The notes below the pieces were generated by a model. It made no database searches, was not told where the DNA came from, and saw only the letters and a list, made by a program, of their open reading frames with translations. Shown piece after piece: positions 9,401 to 12,207 of a DNA stretch of 12,207 nt. The stretch is from Omnitrophica bacterium RIFCSPLOWO2_01_FULL_45_10b (GTDB taxonomy: Bacteria > Omnitrophota > Omnitrophia > Omnitrophales > Danuiimicrobiaceae). Where the stretch lies: contig MHFM01000053.1 of the NCBI GenBank assembly GCA_001804205.1, positions 1-12,207 on the forward strand, read 5' to 3'. The translations under genes were made by a program, and so were the position numbers. Within the stretch, counting starts at the first letter, position 1. Each line of letters starts with the position of its first letter.

Positions 9401-12207
9401 CAAGTCCCTCTTTCTGACTCTGCGATGGTGCCCTCTTCAAATTTCTTTAGGCCGTTTTGTAATAACTGCAACCGGTTGGCGACTTTTTCATCGACAATCC
9501 ACCTAGCCATATCTTTGGCAAGTGATTCGTTAAAATGTTCAGGTTTTTCGGGGAGTGCGGCCGGAGCGCTTTGCCCTGGGTCTGGCGTCCGCATTTCGGA
9601 GCGACTGCGTGCCTCCGCGCGAGGCTTTGATCCATTCTGATCAGCGGCCTGCTCTGCCTCAAATTCAGCCATTTCTTCAGGCGAGATGAGCGGCTTTGGG
9701 GTATTTTGAATATGCTCTTGAAAAAACCTGAGCGGCGACACGGGGTAAGCTTGATCCCAATTCTTGTGATGCGATGTCCCCAGTTGCCATGGCATACCTT
9801 CCTTCGGTGAAAATGAAAAATCACCCGGTTCGCCGACATAGAAAACGCCAAAATGCATGGCAAGAAAAATTGAATACTCATTGAGTCGCAGCGCACGAAT
9901 TCGGTTGCCTTCAGGATCGCTTTGATCCCGATACCATATGACAACATCGGGATGCCGATATAGAAATTTCCGGTTCATGAAAACCTGATACTTTCCGTTC
10001 TCAAAATAAGAATGCGCCCCCCCTCCGGTGAGAACCGTCTCTTCGGTACTGAGCGCCTGATCAATCAACTCAAGCATCCTGTTCACAAGTGTAGCAAGCG
10101 CTTCCTGGCGACTGACAGAACGTCCTTCTGTTCCCGAAAGAATTTCAGCAACTTGATTGAGTTCCTGATCGAATTGCTTTCGGTACTCAGCTATTTCCGG
10201 CTCAGTAACGAACTCTTTATCCCGCAAAGGAGTGTTGAATACAGGCCGTTCTGTCGGTTTTCCGAGGGCTATATCCGCAATTCGGTTTGGGATCGGCTTG
10301 CCGCGAGATTTTTCGACATCAGCCGCAGTGGCCTTTTGCACACGAACTTCGGAGCGATTGGCGGTAAATTGCCAGGCCCCTAAGACAGCATGCAATGCTC
10401 CTAAAAATTCACCCTCTTCGATCAATGCAGGAATTTCCTGATACCGGTTCAAAATTTGAGAAGCGGTAGTATCACCCTCCATTTTTTTCAATGCTTCACG
10501 CAGATCATCTTCCGTGGGAGGACTTTCAAACAACAAATACAATGGATTTACATCTTTTTCGGCAAATAATGTTTCGGCCAACTCATTTAGAATTTCTGTT
10601 TCTTGATCTGCCTTAAAAAATTCTGCGGCAAATTTTTCGACAACACTCGGAGCACTTCTTTGACCATCTCGCCATCCGATGATCCCTGGCGCCACTGACC
10701 CCGAAACATCCACGAGATCGGGATGCGCACCTATCGCTTGCGTTTCCAGATCTTGAGCCAATCCTGATTGAGCTTTGAACTCACCTGATCTCACTGCGAG
10801 CTGTAGGGCTGCAAAAGTTTCCGGAAATTTCTCTCTAAATTTTTCAATTTTCTCGTCTATCGTGCTCAGGCCTTTTTCAAGGCCAAAAACACGCTTGAGT
10901 TCTTCAAATAAAACCGTGTTCAACCCTTCCCGTATTTCGGAGCGTTGGGAAATGGCAGCTTCAAATTTGAGGGTTTTGGAAAGTTTGTTTCCCTTCTTAA
11001 TTTCCTCTTTGAAGTGAAAGATTATTCGTTTCGAGGCTGACCCACTTTTGAATTGTGCCCCAGCAGCCGGATCCGTTATCGTAATATCCAGTTTCGTCTT
11101 GTCTAAATAGCCTTGGTTTGCCGGATTGGCGGCCGACAGTTTTACCCAGACACTTAACAGCTGTTCTCCATTGTGATCTACTCCATATTTCAATGTAAAA
11201 TTTGTTGTCTCACGTCTAAAGTCTTTCACACCGCCGTTTTGAAAATTCTCTAAATTAATCTCAGTCACGTTCTCTAACAGTCCTTCAATTTCCTGAACAG
11301 CAGCATCAATTGAAATTGGCTTGGAAACACGCGCGCGAGAAATGTCGTCACGCGTACGCATATTCGGTGGCGGAGTATCTATAAGCTTTGTTGTAGGATG
11401 AGTTGCATCCCATTTAAATGCCCTGTCATAATGTTCAGCGCCAAAATCATGATCTAAGCCGCGTAGCAAGTGATCCTTCGCGGAGTAAATCTGGCCGGTT
11501 TCCCGGGGTTGCAACCCCATGAATTCATTAAATAATGCATCTCGAACGTAACTTAAAGCCTCTTGCTGTAATGCTTCTCCAAGATCTTTTCTGAACAATT
11601 CATTATCTCGGAAACGCTGTTGCAAATGTCTTTTTATAAGATATGTAACAATTGCCTCAACATTCGAAAAAAACACCAAATTCTCCACGGCATTTTTTTT
11701 CTGCATTTGCTTTTCTGCTATGCCGATTTCGTCCAATAAGGGCATTAAAGCAGATTGAAATTCTTCTTCCTTCCAATTAATTGGAACCGACATATTAAAG
11801 CCAGTTCTTTTGGCTGCCTCATCAACAAACGCAGATATTCCGTCTTTAACGCCCTTTTCAAGATACTTCATTGTAATAATCTGCGGCCGCACCTCAGCGC
11901 GGTGAACTCGGCTTTCAGTTTTCTGTTTGGCCGGTTCTTTATTTAAAGGAAGCGGGCCGGTTTTGGTTTTCAATTCTTCAAGGACTGCCAAAGAATCTCT
12001 GATCACTTGAGGATTGATCTGATTCTCAATCCCCTTGGCAGCTGAAAGCCGTTTTAATAATGATTCGGCTCGTTCACGCACAGCATCGTTCGTTTTGGTG
12101 GGCTGAACAAAAACCTGCTGTCCTGAGGCAATAATAGGAAGCAATTTAATAAGATATTCTTTCCGTTCCCGTATTGTCATCGGGCTTTGAATCAGAGCCT
12201 GCAAGCG
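475..12207 (-). CDS. Giant mosaic protein with R-[AST]-E-x-R linker repeats, HD, metallopeptidase-like and GlnD-like segments (5' end missing)
   Basis: A single open frame fills 96% of the window, ends at TAA (475-477) and is still open at the right edge (codon 12205-12207 is Arg). The codon at 12202-12204 is TTG, and the first ATG (12178-12180) has no ribosome-binding site, so the true start almost certainly lies beyond the window. The visible part is about 3,910 residues. Domains recognised in order: unrecognised helical and mixed segments (1-1069), HD-type (1075-1374), two membrane spans around HEAEH (1380-1720), GlnD-like helical-HD-ACT-ACT (about 1839-2580), and unrecognised segments to residue 3909. 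Fifteen copies of an R-[AST]-E-x-R pentapeptide stand at the segment borders, usually next to Q/S/P/K-rich linkers. The product is most likely membrane-anchored, with cytoplasmic regions on both sides of the two spans. Its overall function is unknown. A sensory or nitrogen-signalling scaffold and a polyprotein cut into separate enzymes are both possible. Confidence 0.9.
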   Translation of the reverse strand, partial: RLQALIQSPMTIRERKEYLIKLLPIIASGQQVFVQPTKTNDAVRERAESLLKRLSAAKGIENQINPQVIRDSLAVLEELKTKTGPLPLNKEPAKQKTESRVHRAEVRPQIITMKYLEKGVKDGISAFVDEAAKRTGFNMSVPINWKEEEFQSALMPLLDEIGIAEKQMQKKNAVENLVFFSNVEAIVTYLIKRHLQQRFRDNELFRKDLGEALQQEALSYVRDALFNEFMGLQPRETGQIYSAKDHLLRGLDHDFGAEHYDRAFKWDATHPTTKLIDTPPPNMRTRDDISRARVSKPISIDAAVQEIEGLLENVTEINLENFQNGGVKDFRRETTNFTLKYGVDHNGEQLLSVWVKLSAANPANQGYLDKTKLDITITDPAAGAQFKSGSASKRIIFHFKEEIKKGNKLSKTLKFEAAISQRSEIREGLNTVLFEELKRVFGLEKGLSTIDEKIEKFREKFPETFAALQLAVRSGEFKAQSGLAQDLETQAIGAHPDLVDVSGSVAPGIIGWRDGQRSAPSVVEKFAAEFFKADQETEILNELAETLFAEKDVNPLYLLFESPPTEDDLREALKKMEGDTTASQILNRYQEIPALIEEGEFLGALHAVLGAWQFTANRSEVRVQKATAADVEKSRGKPIPNRIADIALGKPTERPVFNTPLRDKEFVTEPEIAEYRKQFDQELNQVAEILSGTEGRSVSRQEALATLVNRMLELIDQALSTEETVLTGGGAHSYFENGKYQVFMNRKFLYRHPDVVIWYRDQSDPEGNRIRALRLNEYSIFLAMHFGVFYVGEPGDFSFSPKEGMPWQLGTSHHKNWDQAYPVSPLRFFQEHIQNTPKPLISPEEMAEFEAEQAADQNGSKPRAEARSRSEMRTPDPGQSAPAALPEKPEHFNESLAKDMARWIVDEKVANRLQLLQNGLKKFEEGTIAESERGTWLEEMRKHIGLIISFREKQNEPSLDESARIVIETVTYGDPAQAYDIAAPLTVIDIRLQFAQKAADLAAAKDALEIVETNSDIARVSEIVRLLSNYAKSPDSERSEFITNELLGKTHWFIQLSKFSVSTPATPVTRRSEVRVTAEEYISEPWKSITDKFKGVNSDPATSNRLQNLFKTLRKIHKDQETFERGYHRFAHGLELADLALLIAKNGRYSAADTLEILLAALLHDIDLTRKDWTESPKVINTVWMLLRGDEEAFKEYFLRADETVIKKLKRLHDSPKIRAQQQKILELLEALGFKKGQENFDRLILRIYVTDFRSPQNPNGATDDEINAKLSKLDPEFVKQLRLLKQLDIAVTYLRLSPEEALKRVSDLEIEQKVLIGTLIEHNPSFLRDFIERPINKEQPNLETLLNAFPPNVRGEYSRNFAAVKSYFEEKSNHRAELRSGNVKKPTALKEVLLGYIATVAISLVIGGTAALLKGPEPVEPSIPGQVETLLSGSGASKPMLEAEDPRYSHSQAKEKLKQAFEQYFDELPAKFKKDFGTPAPDILLKVHFGQPYMGKPEEMARRRIIKLNEIVEEIYKSLDQNVLPDYWRRQPDAIKKAFFVLDAFGWASTLEFLEKNNIRITVEPTGSVHGATTGSHGPYGTPPRIIISITMANDNPVKTASAIIHEAEHAKAFPTLRKFLWERFLGISDVWDLLADKLPDYERKPFAEQAEFYKKVLHIDVSLEDLSHVYLENRLIYIGISLAVWAGVLGGTWVGYKIVRLSIRWSGAQKSSSKNQPSRRAELRSDSIVQGAQVLLDASHQVDSRAELRNVVEAKKEWHDWLEAQGGFRGFYTRQIKVVETFQMLSFFKKAINLPQTQTTFEFDTNDQVETAAEVEQLLVEIQRQHPEVSLTEREQSDLLEAAKFFENIIKVVKEKRNLFIEKGKIELDPGGTKGSAVFELFIDALAQSQGRPPITDYSIEMNSLYEQYGRHLRRIHEIIGRVFDRMAPVIVDAEEQIPSESNFSIYTVREPWQETGGAKYLGLSQQSVTAGLTAQILFRDPNKLIDAFYLSVRYQIPLNRELEEAVRKNLARFAPTLRVRRQFLALLALEQDPSEALFSMRDLGVLKKLLPPFKTLNVLTEPTHQYPVDIHTLILVRFLWRLRSEEDGHLSLPRHVFEDLLKNNPELILPLTFAILFHDSAKSPSATRTGPGHAYVAAKEIVPKVLAQYPVSVKDKKLIEWLVLNHAKLKARADIVARDPAALKAQISEWVKTDPYMNPQVFTLLYLLTYADAFSVSDFKTQDIIQMNKMKPVDDFFSIMSEFLGTRKSEEDLNRIVDRFEAFRQRDDAEFLAGLYRNLEGSLSGSALQRWIREYGKEMGAEPLMADPSFLQQIPTHGPSLKDFFEGRFKPVFPVAYLRNMTVPSIASGVIFLAYLEFAKEKGASAMLVKFSRLSKDYESYLEILVGNNRDFRGLLAVLTGVFAALEINIQQAEIHTVDGVIVDRFIAYVMPPYDKQENLQRLVRSRIATFLKLEEEGAAIEEIFTRLDEMMQNAVLRRVGRKGPTRVTFRRHDTSEDLPGPAMEMEVQTPDRIGLLYTVSRLLAQRYGVSIHHFGVSTYYEGALDALIIYREDGQPIDTAMQRDIRRTVRELFSKKIITNREVSAVASQRYGARLPDQADNSQRAELRQDQLTDLGYVWTEVPGVRGKHALVPIAGRTQKPLPEKWSNLNLPINTQLSILPGDVNALKQKLLSYLLNTHSEFREPDPIESKARRKQLIDFLNEQKLWIYDDKGGEVDLEQTISLGNDQTFRPKVSKLDGIEWTVFQSTGSTGNPLDLYFFTLTQSESGEIIGHGTFTIRRSAIDPFPPNRIDRFMYYLNPNSNYRANMGALPVILANIYNLFDRRIAEVTTISGAGYEDLSGILHGSFRQAPELNHFQRMLGRGVFSFYVRSGFDPNVNGMDSGDAKENIIRAVNDVRKKRIAPDQQLLEINRILSAVPLVLKLPVVIDQNEGLVDRARSELRAGDQSLRTVLLGNKDSVTFSPEEMSGKTSIVVYYVPKRESSARFDEIEFQISWNWGDDFVTVKNSDQTVSQIYSGSTIKEYLNVEIKPDRLVLTRSIGSGPESGPMMVFTAGETAEKSQELMQAANRFREAMEIWKEMLHLKKQNTLLREKVRQALTIARDLIQGFNEKHLSDLPKRDRAQIESILRSMADFSETLELILQDIGMDEVKEELNRFGVLVSSTNTVESYLLPTGTDKNWVLTQMRDRKTAEKIIASNLNGTKRLELKYPSQILPHFLILDETQKPKLTSARLGFVKEINHPVVIRPFSGTTENDVHTELLIAQVLSVLGMAEFYGVIDLDDGQYGYATQPITISNTSVVQFDEASRSSLLEVRQRLTEAGLISAQGLRETVPGQYVETGFELSLKSPFDIIHDRAQFNQFVAEQANQPPADDSWRAELRPVKSPSAITGQVKSPVKAEPFYRAELPSAPTGLRTELRNNPTVADLKEVLLDLLEWSSPELRSSIGLLSARGFEENVKIDPHTGTISMNFVVNVAPLRMIGLKLEDLGKELEKEYPGYKSNVPEPMYDPEKPEKLIYQLILKKTTEDESLTQRAELRQPTLEEVAAVETAGRLGNQLAVVIGGVHQEPERLAVELSFASKVVGIKPEEVLRLAQNVLADRVNLVHQNQGPITQAIEKKLLELKTAGKPITEEVVSLEVQKVLGESGLDKSIAELPFESAEVKAALGRVLTLLNQEPQTVSSEQEIVKVKEAEVAAMSQASADIAKAILNAIVALDRTSVIAYRMTDDQLKTINPASRRSVFQDLARKSAVSVASNGHLIIRLDLPASAVRETSLRELGRNNKVQRIVFGSSAFFFNTGNQDALRNMDDQPSMWISPDRAGAETLLSKVYADGDQIDFNEESIAGELLIAALAHLALSKETNQFLKQLDNGNLQVQSREALQNLVLLLASMLDQEARQQALSAKAA
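478..1938 (-). other. C-terminal segments of the giant protein (residues 3423-3536 and 3542-3909)
   Basis: Residues 3423-3536 form a small alpha/beta unit (helix DLKEVLLDLLEW, strand GTISMNFVVNVAP, helix LKLEDLGKELEKEY, strand LIYQLILKK), closed by RAELR at 1582-1596. Residues 3542-3909 form a helical region (LEVQKVLGESGLDKSIAE, AADIAKAILNAIVALD-like repeats) followed by strands (VSVASNGHLIIRLDLP, VQRIVFGSSAFFF). The final helical tail is rich in Ala, Leu and Gln and ends LSAKAA. No membrane anchor, sorting signal or known fold is recognised at the C terminus. Confidence 0.5.
1951..1973. repeat. Hairpin 1 of an in-frame tandem cluster
   Basis: CCTCAGCCC (1951-1959) and GGGCTGAGG (1965-1973) form a perfect 9-bp stem with the loop GGTCG. 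It lies between two motif copies (RTELR at 1939-1953, RAELP at 1972-1986) and encodes the short linker SAPTGL. Confidence 0.8.
1982..2012. repeat. Hairpin 2 of the tandem cluster
   Basis: The outer 7-bp stem GCCCTGT (1982-1988) / ACAGGGC (2006-2012) and the inner 5-bp stem AAGGC (1992-1996) / GCCTT (2000-2004) are separated by a small internal loop, with the apex TCC. It starts nine bases after hairpin 1. Read on the minus strand it closely matches the plus strand of hairpin 3. Confidence 0.75.
2022..2054. repeat. Hairpin 3 of the tandem cluster
   Basis: The outer 7-bp stem GCCCCGT (2022-2028) / ACGGGGC (2048-2054) surrounds an inner stem GATTGCC (2029-2035) / GGCGATT (2039-2045) with one T-G and one G-T pair and the apex GAA. 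It starts nine bases after hairpin 2, and its right end runs into the RAELR codons at 2053-2067. That motif itself lies between GGCG (2052-2055) and CGCC (2066-2069). Confidence 0.75.
2068..3366 (-). other. Unrecognised segment with central coiled-coil-like helices (residues 2947-3379)
   Basis: The first about 110 residues look beta-sandwich-like (VTFSPEEM, IEFQISWNWGDDFVTVK, LVLTRSIGSG). A long charged helical region follows (residues about 3062-3170, ANRFREAMEIWKEMLHLKKQ onward), then a mixed region with VVIRPFSG, HTELLIAQVLSVLGMAEFYG and YGYATQPI. The last part is faintly reminiscent of a kinase-like N lobe (acidic residue in a helix, then YG..., then a hinge), but no catalytic loop is seen and I do not assign it. 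The segment ends in a Q/P/D-rich linker just before the hairpin cluster. Confidence 0.4.
3382..4371 (-). other. Unrecognised segment, possibly acyltransferase-fold (residues 2612-2941)
   Basis: This mixed alpha/beta segment lies between RAELR (4372-4386) and RSELR (3367-3381). The strands LDLYFFTLTQSESGEIIGHG and FTIRR, followed by a helix (MGALPVILANIYNLFDRRIA) and a late FYVRSGFD strand, give a GNAT-like impression (a strand with Gly, a helix, then a C-terminal 'F Y x R x G F' turn). The acetyl-CoA-binding R/Q-x-x-G-x-G/A loop is not evident. I rate the fold suggestion low and would call it unknown. Confidence 0.35.
4465..6690 (-). other. GlnD-like segment lacking the nucleotidyltransferase domain (residues about 1839-2580)
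   Basis: GlnD senses glutamine and uridylylates or deuridylylates PII. Its usual order is nucleotidyltransferase, helical linker, HD (uridylyl-removing), ACT, ACT. Here the helical linker is recognisable (EAAKFFENIIKVVKEKRNLF; LYEQYGRHLRRIHEIIGRVF at about 1907). It is followed by the GlnD block FSMRDLGVLKKLLPPF (2040-2055), HQYPVDIHTL (His2066, Asp2071, His2073), the HD pair in FAILFHDSAK (His2120-Asp2121), GPGHAYVAA (His2135), WLVLNHAKL (His2168) and LTYADA (Asp2214). ACT 1 is about 2378-2432 (NRDFRGLLAVLTGVFAALEI), and ACT 2 about 2503-2562 (TPDRIGLLYTVSRLLAQ). The nucleotidyltransferase signature (GGYGRGEL and the DxD) is absent: only 88 unrelated residues precede the linker. It may be a uridylyl-removing-only or purely sensory module. 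Confidence 0.75.
6970..7029 (-). other. Twenty-residue spacer between two adjacent RAELR copies (residues 1726-1745)
   Basis: The spacer SDSIVQGAQVLLDASHQVDS lies between RAELR at 7030-7044 and RAELR at 6955-6969. It is far too short for a domain, so the two motifs are not simply one-per-domain. It separates the membrane metallopeptidase-like segment from the GlnD-like one. It could be a duplicated linker, or a peptide released if the motif is a cleavage site. Confidence 0.5.
7045..8067 (-). other. Membrane-anchored HEXXH metallopeptidase-like segment (residues 1380-1720)
   Basis: A first membrane span lies at residues about 1393-1413 (LLGYIATVAISLVIGGTAAL) and a second at about 1676-1698 (LIYIGISLAVWAGVLGGTWV). 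Between them is a soluble domain with HEAEH (His1606, Glu1607, His1610; codons at 7375-7389), in the hydrophobic helix context TASAIIHEAEH typical of zinc metallopeptidases. FAEQAEF follows with Glu1649, a plausible third zinc ligand 39 residues on. Basic residues flank the outer sides of both spans (NVKKP before the first, RLSIRW and KSSSK after the second), so the positive-inside rule places the protease-like loop outside the cytoplasm and the rest of the giant protein inside. The family is not identified and activity is inferred only from the motif. Confidence 0.6.
8083..8982 (-). other. HD-type phosphohydrolase-like segment of the giant protein (residues 1075-1374)
   Basis: The metal-binding pattern of an HD-superfamily hydrolase is visible: YHRFAHGLELADLALLIAK (His1127, His1131), LAALLHDID (His1163-Asp1164), and a later Asp in IYVTDF (Asp1251). 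The YHxxxH...LLAALLHDxD spacing is closest to nucleotide or cyclic-nucleotide phosphodiesterase-like HD proteins, but the substrate cannot be read from it. A basic helical hairpin (LHDSPKIRAQQQKILELLEA) separates the HD pair from the last Asp. The segment is bordered by RSEVR (8983-8997) and RAELR (8068-8082) and is cytoplasmic by the topology of the adjacent membrane spans. It is one of two HD domains in the same protein. Confidence 0.6.
8976..9008. repeat. 11-bp inverted repeat with an RSEVR motif mainly in its loop
   Basis: CCGTCACCCGC (8976-8986) and GCGGGTGACGG (8998-9008) are exact reverse complements separated by 11 bases (ACTTCGGAGCG). The loop encodes most of RSEVR (8983-8997). On the plus strand the loop contains CTTCGG, the form of a stable UUCG tetraloop. 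The hairpin is in frame inside the giant gene, at the border between an unrecognised segment and the HD-type segment. Confidence 0.8.
8998..10929 (-). other. Three unrecognised segments of the giant protein (residues 426-616, 622-861, 873-1069)
   Basis: Each is bounded by an RSE[IVM]R motif. Residues 426-616 are largely helical and acidic (EKIEKFREKFPETFAALQLA, PTEDDLREALKKMEGD). Residues 622-861 have a helical first half and a distinctive second half rich in aromatic and His residues (TGGGAHSYFENGKYQVFMNR, YSIFLAMHFGVFYVGEPGDF, GTSHHKNWDQAYPVSPLRFF). They end in an EAEQAADQNGSKP linker. Residues 873-1069 open with a Pro/Ala linker (TPDPGQSAPAALPEKPEH) and continue helical. No catalytic motif or family is recognisable to me, so they are listed as unknown modules. 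Confidence 0.5.
9589..9625. repeat. Paired motif copies (RAEAR, RSEMR) with a short palindrome
   Basis: Two motif copies stand one residue apart (RAEAR at 9607-9621, RSEMR at 9589-9603). GCCTC (9611-9615) and GAGGC (9621-9625) are inverted around CGCGC and overlap the RAEAR codons. The pairing looks like a local duplication or a second insertion beside an existing copy. Confidence 0.6.
10945..12204 (-). other. Unrecognised N-terminal segments of the giant protein (residues 1-101 and 107-420)
   Basis: Residues 1-101 are charged and helical, ending in a KEPAKQKTES-type linker before the first repeat (RAEVR, 11887-11901). Residues 107-420 start helical (IITMKYLEKGVKDGISAF and following) and pass a block with conserved-looking aromatic and acidic residues (LDHDFGAEHYDRAFKWD, about residue 250). 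They become beta-rich after about residue 310 (FTLKYGVDHNGEQLLSVWVK, LDITITDP, KRIIFHFKEE). The segment ends at RSEIR (10930-10944). I cannot assign a family to either part and see no signal peptide, although the true N terminus is not in view. Confidence 0.5.

Larger units (their letters stand above)
1582..11901 (-). repeat. Fifteen dispersed in-frame copies of an R-[AST]-E-x-R linker pentapeptide
   Basis: In protein order: RAEVR 11887-11901, RSEIR 10930-10944, RSEVR 10342-10356, RAEAR 9607-9621, RSEMR 9589-9603, RSEVR 8983-8997, RAELR 8068-8082, RAELR 7030-7044, RAELR 6955-6969, RAELR 4372-4386, RSELR 3367-3381, RAELR 2053-2067, RAELP 1972-1986, RTELR 1939-1953, RAELR 1582-1596. From ordinary residue frequencies I would expect well under one such match in 3,900 residues. 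The copies lie at segment borders. Codons vary (first Arg is CGC, CGT, CGG or CGA; last Arg includes AGA and AGG), so the peptide is conserved beyond simple DNA identity. The four RSE[IVM]R copies nonetheless share nine identical bases. The role is unknown: linker, processing site or insertion scar. Confidence 0.85.

Noticed and set aside
12178..12204. TTG at 12202-12204 or ATG at 12178-12180 as the true start of the giant gene
   Set aside because: Neither has a Shine-Dalgarno sequence upstream, and the frame stays open to the window edge with plausible coding sequence, so the gene is treated as incomplete at its 5' end.
475..12207. Polyketide/nonribosomal megasynthase or repeat adhesin
   Set aside because: No condensation, adenylation, ketosynthase or carrier motifs (such as DSL or DTACSSS) and no long tandem beta repeats, export signal or cell-wall anchor were seen.

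Overview
The window is dominated by one uninterrupted minus-strand reading frame. It runs from the right edge (12207), where it is still open, to a TAA at 475-477: more than 3,900 codons with no stop or frameshift. The product is a giant, mosaic, mostly cytoplasmic protein. Residue numbers in this annotation count from the codon at 12202-12204, because the real N terminus lies outside the window. A very large bacterial gene with a house-style short linker repeat, about 45-50% GC and no recognisable neighbouring operon suggests a Candidatus Omnitrophota (OP3)-type bacterium, a lineage in which giant genes have been reported. This assignment is an inference; there is no rRNA or marker gene to confirm it.

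Layout, left to right. (1) 44-336, plus strand: two tiny membrane-protein genes of 67 and 30 codons, overlapping as ATGA and each with a good ribosome-binding site. (2) 337-474: convergent intergenic region with a perfect 16-bp hairpin and T-run (likely bidirectional terminator, possibly a REP/MITE-like palindrome), followed by six degenerate 7-bp tandem units. (3) 475-12207, minus strand: the giant gene.

In protein order the giant product has: several unrecognised N-terminal segments; an HD-type phosphohydrolase-like segment (about 1075-1374); a segment with two membrane spans bracketing an HEAEH zinc-metallopeptidase-like motif (1380-1720); a GlnD-like segment carrying the helical region, the HD uridylyl-removing-like domain and two ACT domains but no nucleotidyltransferase domain (about 1839-2580); and four further unrecognised segments up to the C terminus.

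The most striking observation is that the segment boundaries are marked by a recurring pentapeptide, R-[AST]-E-x-R (RAELR, RSEVR and variants). There are 15 copies, almost all in Q/S/P-rich linkers. Several copies sit in or beside DNA palindromes, and three hairpins stand in tandem at 1951-2054 where three motif copies cluster. The arrangement fits either an in-frame dispersed palindromic element that scars linkers, or a polyprotein-like design in which the motif is a processing or recognition site. The embedded metallopeptidase-like segment makes the second idea testable.
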